Part shown: positions 1-7,102 of the stretch, one piece after another | Position numbering within the stretch: the first letter of the stretch is position 1 | How the letters are laid out: every line of letters begins with the position of its first letter | Source of the DNA: Verrucomicrobiota bacterium | GTDB lineage: Bacteria > Verrucomicrobiota > Lentisphaeria > Oligosphaerales > Oligosphaeraceae | NCBI GenBank assembly: GCA_022709995.1 | Contig: JAKLHU010000052.1 | Location: 1 to 9,158, forward strand | Length of the DNA stretch: 9,158 nt | Direction of reading: 5' to 3' | The notes under the pieces: model-generated | Database searches by the model: none | What the model was told of the DNA's origin: nothing | The model's input: only the letters and a program-made list of their open reading frames with translations | Program-made: the position numbers and the translations under genes

Positions 1-2
1 CC

Positions 3-2255
3 ACCGTCCGCATCGGCGACTTCGACCCGTCTTCCGGCATCGTGACTTTCCTCACCCCCGCCGAACACCCGGCCGGCGCCTTCCACCGCCAGACCTACGT
101 CCTCTGGAACATCCGCGCCGGCCTGACCGAACCCGGACAGTGGATGCACGACCGCGTCCGCCAGAAAATCGTCTATCGGCCGTGGCCGGATGAGGACCCC
201 GAGCGCCTGGCGGCTCAAATCGCCCAGCCGGAAAGCCTCTTCCGCCTCCTTCCCGGCGCCGACCGGGTAACCCTCCGCGACCTCGCCCTCGCCATGACCA
301 ACGCGCCAGCCGGCAACGCCGGCCTGCGCGCCGTCAACCCGCCAGGCGCAGTCGACGCCCGCGCTTGCGCCAGCCTGACCCTGAAGCGACTGCACATCAC
401 CCATGCCGCCGACCAGGGCATCCGGACCCTCCAATGCCCCGGCCTGACCGTCGCCAACTGCCGAATCAACGCCTGCGGGGCCGGCGGCATCACCACCCTC
501 GAATCCATGCCCGCCGACATCCGCGGCAACATCGTCACCGATATCGGCCGCAGCTGCTTCTCCGCCGTCGCCATCACCGGCGGCGGCAAGTCCGAACTCT
601 GCTTTGTGGCCGACGGCGAAGTCCCGGAATCCGGCGCCGTCCGCATAGAAGACAATCGCATCGACGGCTCGCCCTACTGCGGCATCGTCTGCAATGGCGG
701 ACCGCACGTCATCCGCGGCAACCGCATCACCAACGTCATGCACATGCTCCATGACGGCGCCGCCATCTACGCCTCCCGCGCCGACCACACCGTCATCGCC
801 AACAATGTCATCCATGACCTCGCCAGCGACACCGGCCAGAAACACGCCCTCTACCTGGATGAATTCAGCCACCATGCCGTCCTCGACGGCAACCTCGTCC
901 TCGGCTGCTCCTCGCCCGCCCACTTCCACCGGGCCTGGCGATGCACCATCAGCAACAATCATTTCATCCATGCCGACAAACTGACCATCCAGGCCAATCA
1001 CTGCCTGGAACTGACCCTGGCCGGCAATCTCATCGCCTCCCGACAGGCCATCCGCCTGCACAGCAATGCCCCGCATGGCCTGATCCTGAAAGACGACAAC
1101 CGCCTCTTCAGCGCCGTCGACGACGTCAGCTACCAAAACGACCACGCCTGCAAGCCGCAGTTCTTCTATGAAGACGGCCACGTGGCCATGTTCAACCAGC
1201 CGGCCGGCAGCAACCCCGCCCTGGCCTGGCGACGCCTGGCCATCCTGGGCGACAGCATCACCCAGGCCGGCTTCTTCGCCGCCGAACTGATGCTCCACCT
1301 GGCCTGCCGCTTCCCCGACCGCGACCTCACCATCCTCAACGCCGGCATCGCCGGCAACTCCGCCGCCGCCGGCCGCGAACGCCTCGATGCCGACCTGCTC
1401 CCCATGCGCCCCGACGCCGCCTTGGTCTGCTTCGGCATGAATGACATCAACCGCGACCACTACCTTACCCCTGCCCCAAGCCCCGAACAGCGCCTCGCCA
1501 TCGCCAGAGAACAGGAAAATTTCGCCCGCAACCTGCGCGGGATCGTCGACTGGCTGCGCCGGCACGGCATCACCCCCGTGCTGCTGTCGCCGCCGGCCTT
1601 TGACGAATACAGCCGGCGCGACGTCCCCAACGCCCCTTTCGCCAACTCCTTCGGGCTGGCCAAAATCCGCGATCTCGTCGACGAACTGGCCCGGGAATGC
1701 GACCTGCTTTTCGCCGACCCGCACCTGGCCCTGTCGCGCCTCTACCACCGCCATCCGGAACTGGCCGTCGCCGGCGACCGCATCCATCCGGACGAGCGCG
1801 GCCACCGGGTGATGGCGGCCGCCATCGCGGCCGCCCTGTTCCCGGAACCGCCAGAGCCGCGCGGCGGCCTGCCGTTTCCGGAAGACGACATCGCCCGCGC
1901 CATCGACCCCTACAGCAGCCTCGCGGCCCTGCGCCGGACCGGCGCCGCCGCCCAGGACGCCATTGACACCACGCCGCTGCGCCTGGCCGCCGAAACCTGG
2001 CGCGCCGCCGAAGTCATGACGCGACGCCATCGCCAGGCGGAACTGATCCTGGCCAGACGCCAAAACGGCGCCGCCAGCAACCAGGACAATGCCATTGACG
2101 ACTTCCTGGCCGGCGTCGCCCCCCGCCATCTGCCCTACTACGCCGCCCTCATGGCCGACTTCCGCGCCAACCGCGACCGCCGCGACGACATCTTCCAAGC
2201 CGCCGAAAACGCCCGCCAGAACTTTTTCCGCGGCCGCCGCCAACTCCGGCCTTGA
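3..2255 (+). CDS. Right-handed beta-helix protein fused to an SGNH/GDSL hydrolase (5'-truncated)
   Basis: The reading frame is already open at the window edge, so the true start lies upstream; a GTG at 42 is the first internal start-type codon and is used here for numbering. Residues about 77-357 form a parallel beta-helix, with repeated rungs of the type 'I.GN.I.....GI' and 'I.NN.IHDL'. It is preceded by a 'GQW..DR' plus 'Y.P' preamble of the kind seen in carbohydrate-active beta-helix proteins. Residues about 397-600 are a complete SGNH hydrolase: block I GDSIT with nucleophile Ser405, block II glycine near 435-438, block III GMND with Asn467, and block V DRIHP with Asp579 and His582. The last ~130 residues are charged, probably helical, and match nothing I recognise. 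SGNH enzymes are typically esterases, often removing acyl groups from sugars. A polysaccharide-binding or cleaving helix joined to a deacylase is my inference. Any signal peptide would lie outside the window. Domain calls are firm; the substrate is unknown. Confidence 0.88.
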   Translation, partial: TVRIGDFDPSSGIVTFLTPAEHPAGAFHRQTYVLWNIRAGLTEPGQWMHDRVRQKIVYRPWPDEDPERLAAQIAQPESLFRLLPGADRVTLRDLALAMTNAPAGNAGLRAVNPPGAVDARACASLTLKRLHITHAADQGIRTLQCPGLTVANCRINACGAGGITTLESMPADIRGNIVTDIGRSCFSAVAITGGGKSELCFVADGEVPESGAVRIEDNRIDGSPYCGIVCNGGPHVIRGNRITNVMHMLHDGAAIYASRADHTVIANNVIHDLASDTGQKHALYLDEFSHHAVLDGNLVLGCSSPAHFHRAWRCTISNNHFIHADKLTIQANHCLELTLAGNLIASRQAIRLHSNAPHGLILKDDNRLFSAVDDVSYQNDHACKPQFFYEDGHVAMFNQPAGSNPALAWRRLAILGDSITQAGFFAAELMLHLACRFPDRDLTILNAGIAGNSAAAGRERLDADLLPMRPDAALVCFGMNDINRDHYLTPAPSPEQRLAIAREQENFARNLRGIVDWLRRHGITPVLLSPPAFDEYSRRDVPNAPFANSFGLAKIRDLVDELARECDLLFADPHLALSRLYHRHPELAVAGDRIHPDERGHRVMAAAIAAALFPEPPEPRGGLPFPEDDIARAIDPYSSLAALRRTGAAAQDAIDTTPLRLAAETWRAAEVMTRRHRQAELILARRQNGAASNQDNAIDDFLAGVAPRHLPYYAALMADFRANRDRRDDIFQAAENARQNFFRGRRQLRP

Positions 2256-2279
2256 GCCTGCGCGACCTCACCGGCCGCG
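2229..2279. repeat. 8-bp inverted repeat spanning two convergent stop codons
   Basis: CGCGGCCG at 2229-2236 is repeated in reverse complement at 2272-2279, with a 35-base spacer containing both stop codons (TGA at 2253-2255 on + and at 2268-2270 on -). It lies partly inside both coding regions and has no T-tract. It might serve as a shared 3'-end structure, but in DNA this GC-rich a chance match is possible. Confidence 0.25.
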
Positions 2280-3011
2280 CCGCGCCGACTCCAGGGCGTC
2301 CTCCAGGTCCGACTCCGTAAATCGCTCGGCCAGACGCCGCGACAACACGCCCGCCGGCGTGTAGAACCAAAACTGCGGCAGGGTCTGCAAGTCATAGTGC
2401 CGGATGTTCGGGTCGTCCGGCTTCGGCTCGACCTTGACCTGATGGTAGATGGCTCGGCCACGACTGTCATCGCACAGACGCCGGACATAATTTCCCTGCC
2501 GCTCGCTGGCGGCGCTGCCGGGCTGATGGAAATGGACGACAAGGGCTTGACCGGCCTTCAGCGCCGTCGACACCTCGAAATGGCCGTTTTTGCCGCCCGG
2601 GCCTGGCGCCGGATTCAAAGCAGCCTCGCGGCGAAGCATGAAATCCCGCATGTCAAACACGGCCTCCAGCCGCGCCAGTTTCCAATCCGGGAGCTGAAGC
2701 CGCCGGCCGGCGGCTTCAAGGTCGAAGTCGCCATCCTTGAAACCATGCAAGACGCCAGCCTGTTTCTGGCGGCTGTTCTTGGCATAGGCGAAGGAAACGC
2801 GCACCGGCCGGTCCAGCCGCAGGCGTTCAACCAGGGCAATGTCATGCTGGCCGGGCGCGCCCTCCCGCCATTCCTGAAACGCCAGGCGCTTCTTGTCAAA
2901 GCCGCAAAAGATCCCGGCCAGCTCCCGGCCGTCAACCACCAGGACATCCGCCGCCACCGGCAGCGCCAGACACAAAAATAACAGCGCCAATCCCAAACCA
3001 GCCTTGTACAT
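2268..3011 (-). CDS. Exported protein with SH3-like modules and a cysteine-less thioredoxin-like domain
   Basis: I do not recognise a named family. The protein is 247 residues. Residues 1-21 form a signal peptide: a Lys, a hydrophobic core, then Val-Ala-Ala. Residues about 22-118 look like two small beta-barrel modules, each with an 'AG[IV]..GF' turn (near 32-38 and 85-91) and a closing 'LERL'/'LEAVF' strand. Residues about 150-245 resemble a thioredoxin fold: a strand 'ALVVHF', the active-site loop position, then 'LPQFWFY' with a probable cis-proline at 212, and a final strand and helix. The loop reads Q-P-G-S-A-A-S where thioredoxin has A-P-W-C-G-P-C, so both redox cysteines are serine. A structural or binding role outside the cytoplasm is inferred. 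An upstream in-frame ATG at 3017 abuts the GGG of the Shine-Dalgarno-like AGGG, while the ATG at 3011 has a 6-base gap from it, so 3011 is preferred. The gene converges with its neighbour on one side and diverges from the other. Confidence 0.72.
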   Translation of the reverse strand: MYKAGLGLALLFLCLALPVAADVLVVDGRELAGIFCGFDKKRLAFQEWREGAPGQHDIALVERLRLDRPVRVSFAYAKNSRQKQAGVLHGFKDGDFDLEAAGRRLQLPDWKLARLEAVFDMRDFMLRREAALNPAPGPGGKNGHFEVSTALKAGQALVVHFHQPGSAASERQGNYVRRLCDDSRGRAIYHQVKVEPKPDDPNIRHYDLQTLPQFWFYTPAGVLSRRLAERFTESDLEDALESARRGR

Positions 3012-3017
3012 AATCAT

Positions 3018-3023
3018 CCCTGC
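3018..3023 (-). promoter_or_regulatory. Ribosome binding site that decides the start of the thioredoxin-like gene
   Basis: On the minus strand the sequence reads GCAGGG, then ATGATT, then ATG. The AGGG lies directly against the first ATG (3017) but six bases from the second (3011), which is the usual spacing. The shorter protein is therefore the better prediction. Confidence 0.5.
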
Positions 3024-3111
3024 AATACGTTAATGCCTTCCCCCGGAAGTCAAACTCAAGGCCTTTCTGGTGACGCCATCGCGCCCACCCTCAACCGGAA
3101 CCTCGTCAGCC

Positions 3112-3735
3112 ATGCGTAAAAAAAGTCTCCTGGCCCTGGCCCTCGTCCAGCTGGCGGCGGCCGTCGGACTGGCCGTGACAACAGCTATAATGTACCACCA
3201 AACCAGCACCATGCTTACCGAACCGGAGCTGAAAGCCCTGGCCGGAACCATGTCCGGATACGCCGACACCATGACCGCCTACCGCCAACTCTACAGCGCT
3301 ATGAACCAAGCGGTGCCGCAGTACCTCGAAACCACCCAGGACCTCGAAAAATTCTTCCTGACCCTGCATCCCCTGGCCAACACGCTGCATGACCTGAGCC
3401 AGCGCGGCATCTCGCTCCTGGGACGCCAATTCTGGCCGCTGGGCGCCCTGCGGGAGCCGGCCGCCCAATTGAGCAACATGCTGCCGGACATGGCCGCGAC
3501 CTGCGCCGTCACCGCCCAAACCCTGAGTCAATACGACGACCGCACCCACCAGCAGACACTCGCCGCCATCGACGCCACCATCGACAGCCTCCGCCAAGCC
3601 AGCAAAACCCTGGACCAGCATGCCGCCAAACGCAAGTCCGTCCCCCAGCTCATGGCGCTCACGGGATTGCTCATGGCAATCGCCATCGGCGCCAGCAGCA
3701 TCAGTCAAATCGCCGTCCTCCGACAGCCGCGATAA
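3112..3735 (+). CDS. Two-helix membrane protein with an extracytoplasmic helical domain
   Basis: The family is not recognised. From the ATG at 3112 the product is 207 residues. It begins with Met-Arg-Lys-Lys and a hydrophobic segment at about 5-27. A second hydrophobic segment lies at about 178-203, after the basic stretch 'KRKS'. The ~150 residues between are rich in Ala, Gln, Leu and Thr with no beta-type pattern, and look like a helical bundle (for example 'QTLAAIDATIDSLRQASKTL', 148-167). With both ends in the membrane, the middle is predicted to lie outside the cytoplasm, a layout shared with sensory or chemoreceptor-like periplasmic domains, but no signalling domain follows. A GTG at 3070 in the same frame has an AAGG eight bases upstream and would add 14 residues; I prefer 3112 because it puts the charged residues directly before the first helix. 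The gene is divergent from the thioredoxin-like gene and is followed by a strong stem-loop. Confidence 0.68.
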   Translation: MRKKSLLALALVQLAAAVGLAVTTAIMYHQTSTMLTEPELKALAGTMSGYADTMTAYRQLYSAMNQAVPQYLETTQDLEKFFLTLHPLANTLHDLSQRGISLLGRQFWPLGALREPAAQLSNMLPDMAATCAVTAQTLSQYDDRTHQQTLAAIDATIDSLRQASKTLDQHAAKRKSVPQLMALTGLLMAIAIGASSISQIAVLRQPR

Positions 3736-3771
3736 ACCGCCAACGCCACCGTGACCATCCTTGCCCAACGA

Positions 3772-3803
3772 CCGGCCAGACGCAAACTGGAGCGACTGGC
3801 CGG
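3772..3803 (+). terminator. Stem-loop downstream of the membrane-protein gene, possible terminator
   Basis: CCGGCCAG (3772-3779) pairs perfectly with CTGGCCGG (3796-3803). After one A-A mismatch, CGC (3781-3783) pairs with GCG (3792-3794), leaving an 8-base loop. The stem begins 36 bases after the stop codon. No T-tract follows, so it is not a textbook intrinsic terminator; it could still end transcription or protect the mRNA 3' end. Confidence 0.45.
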
Positions 3804-3837
3804 CGACGCACCCCCACGGCGCCGTCCGCTGTCCATC

Positions 3838-3897
3838 GTCTATTAAAGTTCACTTTCGTCCATTAATATCCACTTCCGCCCACTCGCGTCCATTCAA
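3838..3897. repeat. Degenerate 10-bp tandem repeat, six units
   Basis: Six consecutive 10-base units can be laid out without gaps: GTCTATTAAA, GTTCACTTTC, GTCCATTAAT, ATCCACTTCC, GCCCACTCGC, GTCCATTCAA. The shared core is GTCCA[C/T]T followed by three variable bases. A partial unit, GTCCATC, precedes the array at 3831-3837. The array ends about 55 bases upstream of the predicted -35 box. Its function is unknown. Confidence 0.6.
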
Positions 3898-3951
3898 CCG
3901 CCAGCAACGCCTTTTCCCCATCGACACCACGACGCAATTGCGACTTCACTA

Positions 3952-3980
3952 CTGGCAGAATCGCCAAATCGCAATATGAT
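3952..3980 (+). promoter_or_regulatory. Sigma70-type promoter for the rfbD operon
   Basis: A -35 box CTGGCA (3952-3957, 4 of 6 matches to TTGACA) is separated by exactly 17 bases from a -10 box TATGAT (3975-3980, 5 of 6 matches to TATAAT). A second A/T-rich hexamer, TATTAT, overlaps the end at 3980-3985. Transcription would start near 3987, giving a leader of about 50 bases before rfbD. This is the best promoter match I found in the window. Confidence 0.55.
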
Positions 3981-3989
3981 ATTATAGAG

Positions 3990-4040
3990 ATGAATTCCAC
4001 ACCGGCACACAAGCGTTTTCCAAACTGGAAAAGGACATGA
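3990..4040 (+). CDS. Possible 16-residue leader peptide overlapping the rfbD start
   Basis: An ATG at 3990 opens a 16-codon frame encoding [16 protein letters not shown]. Its TGA stop (4038-4040) shares the ATGA with the rfbD start codon (4037-4039), an arrangement typical of translational coupling. The ATG lies only a few bases after the predicted transcription start and has no Shine-Dalgarno sequence, so it would be translated nearly leaderless or not at all. The peptide is basic (Lys, Arg, Lys, Arg in the second half) but has no run of one amino acid as in classical attenuators. It may be a chance frame. Confidence 0.25.
   Translation: MNSTPAHKRFPNWKRT
4016..4032 (+). promoter_or_regulatory. 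Small hairpin over the rfbD ribosome binding site
   Basis: TTTTCC (4016-4021) and GGAAAA (4027-4032) are a perfect inverted repeat with a 5-base loop AAACT. The right arm is the start of the purine-rich GGAAAAGGA that precedes the rfbD ATG at 4037, so folding would hide part of the ribosome binding site. Four of the six pairs are A-U, so the hairpin is weak by itself. Confidence 0.3.
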
Positions 4041-4882
4041 AGATTCTTATCACCGGCGGCAAGGGCATGCTGGGAAAAACCCTGCAGCGCGAGCTGGCGG
4101 GACATGACCTGGTCATCGCCGACCTGCCCGAAGTCGACATTCTCCAGGCGGCCGCCTTCAACCAACTCGTCGGCGACAGCCGCCCCGAGGCGGTCATCCA
4201 TTGCGCCGCCATGACCCAGGTGGACCGCTGCGAGCAGGAACCGGAATTGGCGTATCGCCTCAATGCGGCCGGCTCCGCCAACGTGGCCACGGCCTGCCAG
4301 CGGCACAACGTCCGACTCATCGCCATCTCCACCGACTACGTCTTCCACGGCGACCTGGACCGGCCCTATCACGAATTCGACCGCCCCGATCCCAAAACCG
4401 CCTATGGCAAAAGCAAATTCGCCGGCGAAGAGCTGGTCCGGACGTTGTGCCCGAACCACCTGATCGCCAGAATCGCCTGGCTGTATGGCGAAAATGGCCC
4501 CAGCTTCGTCCATACCATGCTCGCCCTGGCGGACGGCACCCGCCCCGAACTGGCCGTCGTCCATGACCAGATCGGCAATCCGACCAGCACCACCGCCGTC
4601 GCCCGGCACCTGAAAATGCTCCTCCAGCACCCGGAACTGGGCGGCGCCTTCCACCTGACCTGCGAAGGCGAAGCAACCTGGTTCGAATTCGCCCAGGAAA
4701 TTTTCCGCCTCGTCAAAAGCAAGCAAGCGGTCAAGCCGTGCACGACCAGGGACTTCCCCCGGCCGGCCCCGCGCCCGGCCAACTCCAGGCTCGACAACAT
4801 GCGGCTGAGGCTGCACGGCCTGCCACCCATGCCGCCCTGGCAAACCGCCCTGCGGGACTTCCTCTGCCACGACGCTCCCTGA
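4037..4882 (+). CDS. rfbD: dTDP-4-dehydrorhamnose reductase (RfbD/RmlD)
   Basis: This cytoplasmic short-chain dehydrogenase reduces dTDP-4-keto-L-rhamnose to dTDP-L-rhamnose with NAD(P)H, the last step of the rhamnose donor pathway. The 281-residue length is normal for the family. Visible motifs are the Rossmann glycine loop GGKGMLG (7-13), 'HCAAMTQVD' (55-63), STDYVF (98-103), the catalytic pair Tyr123-x-x-x-Lys127 in YGKSK, the 'RIAWLYG' strand (145-151), and the family signature DQIGNPTS (177-184). The C-terminal 'RPANSRLD' matches the usual 'RP..S.L'. The start is the ATG after GGAAAAGGA. It is the first gene of the operon, behind the predicted promoter at 3952-3980, and is followed after 103 bases by uxs. 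Family assignment is firm; whether its natural substrate here is the rhamnose intermediate is less certain because rfbC is missing nearby. Confidence 0.93.
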   Translation: MKILITGGKGMLGKTLQRELAGHDLVIADLPEVDILQAAAFNQLVGDSRPEAVIHCAAMTQVDRCEQEPELAYRLNAAGSANVATACQRHNVRLIAISTDYVFHGDLDRPYHEFDRPDPKTAYGKSKFAGEELVRTLCPNHLIARIAWLYGENGPSFVHTMLALADGTRPELAVVHDQIGNPTSTTAVARHLKMLLQHPELGGAFHLTCEGEATWFEFAQEIFRLVKSKQAVKPCTTRDFPRPAPRPANSRLDNMRLRLHGLPPMPPWQTALRDFLCHDAP

Positions 4883-4985
4883 AACGCCATGCCGCGGCTC
4901 CAAGCCCGACGCCAACATGGCCCCATACACCCATAATTCCACCCTCCAAATACTCCCATCGGCAGGAAAGAAGCAAGGCAATATC
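4883..4985. other. 103-base gap between rfbD and uxs
   Basis: No gene is seen. It contains a short inverted repeat (GCCATG at 4886-4891, CATGGC at 4916-4921), a lone -10-like CATAAT (4932-4937) without a matching -35, and the uxs ribosome binding site AAGG (4975-4978), seven bases before the ATG at 4986. Confidence 0.4.
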
Positions 4986-5951
<966 letters not shown>

Positions 5952-5975
5952 TCCCCCGCGATACCCGGCCCAAAC

Positions 5976-5992
5976 CCCGGCCCGGCGCCGGG
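5976..5992 (+). repeat. GC-only palindrome/stem-loop between uxs and rfbB
   Basis: CCCGGCGCCGGG (5981-5992) is a perfect 12-base palindrome. An alternative fold pairs CCCGG (5976-5980) with CCGGG (5988-5992) across a 7-base loop. A third possible partner, CCCGGC, lies at 5964-5969. It is followed by AAAA, not a T-tract, so a standard terminator is unlikely; a transcript processing or pausing site within the operon is possible. The surrounding 88-base gap (5952-6039) holds no gene. Confidence 0.35.
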
Positions 5993-6039
5993 AAAACCTG
6001 CCAGCGCCTTCCAACCTCCACCCGCAACAGCAGAAAATC

Positions 6040-7101
6040 ATGTCACCTGCCCGAATCATTGTCACCGGCGGCGCCGGATTCATCGGCTCCGCCCTGGTCC
6101 GCCTCCTGATCCGCGACACGGACGCCGACGTCGCCGTGCTGGACAAACTGACCTACGCCGGCAACCTCGACAGCCTCAAGGAAGTCGCCGATTCGCCGCG
6201 CTTCCACTTCCTCCGCAACGACATCTGCGACCGCGACGCCGTCGGCGCCCTGTTCCGCCAGTTCCAGCCCGACGCCGTCATGCACCTGGCGGCCGAATCG
6301 CATGTCGACCGCTCCATCGACGCCCCTCTGGAGTTCGTGACCACCAATGTCATGGGCACCGCCAACCTGCTGCAATGCGCCCTCAACTACTGGCAAAACC
6401 TCCCAACGGAGCAACAAGCGCAATTCCGTTTCCAGCATATTTCCACCGACGAGGTCTTCGGCTCCCTCGGCCCCAGCGGCCTGTTCCATGAAAAAACGCC
6501 GTACGACCCGAAGTCGCCCTACTCCGCCAGCAAAGCCGCCAGCGACCATCTGGTGCGGGCCTGGGGCCACACCTTCGGACTGCCCATCCTGGTCAGCAAC
6601 TGCTCCAACAACTACGGCCCGTATCACTTCCCGGAAAAACTCATCCCCCTGGTCATCCTCAACGCCCTCGACGGCAAGGACCTGCCCGTCTACGGCACCG
6701 GCGCCAACATCCGCGACTGGCTCTATGTCGACGACCACGCCCGCGCGCTCCTGGCCATCCGGCAAAAAGGCGCCCCCGGCGAAACCTACAACGTCGGCGG
6801 CAACAACGAACGCACCAACCTCCAGGTGGTCCAGGAAATCTGCGCCATCCTCGACGACCTGAAACCACGCCCGAACGGACGCTACAGCGACCAGATCATC
6901 TTCGTCGCCGACCGCCCCGGCCATGACGTGAGATATGCCATCAACGCCCGGAAACTGACCCGCGAACTGGGTTGGAAACCGCGCGAGACCTTCTCGACCG
7001 GCATCCGCAAAACCGTCCAATGGTACCTCGACAACGAATGGTGGTGGCGGCCGATCCGCGACCATAAGTACTCCGGCCAACGGCTGGGGAAAGGCAAATG
7101 A
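6040..7101 (+). CDS. rfbB: dTDP-glucose 4,6-dehydratase (RfbB/RmlB)
   Basis: It dehydrates dTDP-glucose to dTDP-4-keto-6-deoxyglucose with tightly bound NAD+, the second step to dTDP-rhamnose and the branch point to many deoxysugars. The 353-residue length is normal. Visible motifs are GGAGFIG (10-16), 'LTYAGNL' (37-43), '[13 protein letters not shown]' (82-94), the catalytic Thr136-Asp137-Glu138 in STDEVFG, Tyr161-x-x-x-Lys165 in YSASK, '[17 protein letters not shown]' and the substrate-binding '[16 protein letters not shown]', and '[11 protein letters not shown]' near the C-terminus. All catalytic residues expected for RmlB are present. The ATG at 6040 has no clear Shine-Dalgarno sequence (upstream is CAGCAGAAAATC), but it gives the standard N-terminus, with the Rossmann strand starting five residues in. 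rfbA follows after a single base, so the two are almost certainly co-translated. Confidence 0.96.
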   Translation: MSPARIIVTGGAGFIGSALVRLLIRDTDADVAVLDKLTYAGNLDSLKEVADSPRFHFLRNDICDRDAVGALFRQFQPDAVMHLAAESHVDRSIDAPLEFVTTNVMGTANLLQCALNYWQNLPTEQQAQFRFQHISTDEVFGSLGPSGLFHEKTPYDPKSPYSASKAASDHLVRAWGHTFGLPILVSNCSNNYGPYHFPEKLIPLVILNALDGKDLPVYGTGANIRDWLYVDDHARALLAIRQKGAPGETYNVGGNNERTNLQVVQEICAILDDLKPRPNGRYSDQIIFVADRPGHDVRYAINARKLTRELGWKPRETFSTGIRKTVQWYLDNEWWWRPIRDHKYSGQRLGKGK

Positions 7102-7102
7102 C

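Larger units (their letters stand above)
3736..4036. other. 301-base intergenic region before the sugar operon
   Basis: No convincing full-length gene is present. In order it holds a strong stem-loop (3772-3803), a degenerate decamer repeat (3838-3897), a stretch with no recognised signal (3898-3951), a sigma70-like promoter (3952-3980), a possible 16-codon leader peptide (3990-4040) and a small hairpin over the rfbD ribosome binding site (4016-4032). From about 3838 it is visibly richer in A and T than the flanking genes, as expected of a regulatory region. Confidence 0.7.

Noticed and set aside
2397..2981. 194-codon plus-strand frame opposite the thioredoxin-like gene
   Set aside because: The minus-strand frame has a signal peptide, a ribosome binding site and fold-like patterns. 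The plus-strand frame has none and ends inside the signal-peptide region of the other.
3018..3060. Possible minus-strand promoter TTGACT for the thioredoxin-like gene
   Set aside because: At 17 bases the -10 position reads ACGTAT, a poor match, and other spacings give no better box. Transcription would also begin almost at the start codon.
3761..3979. 72-codon plus-strand frame in the gap before rfbD
   Set aside because: It runs through the stem-loop, the decamer repeat and the promoter, has no ribosome binding site and no protein-like pattern.
4886..4937. Inverted repeat GCCATG/CATGGC and -10-like CATAAT between rfbD and uxs
   Set aside because: The stem is only 6 bp with a 24-base loop, and the region 17 bases upstream of CATAAT matches a -35 box at only 3 of 6 positions. 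Both are within chance expectation.
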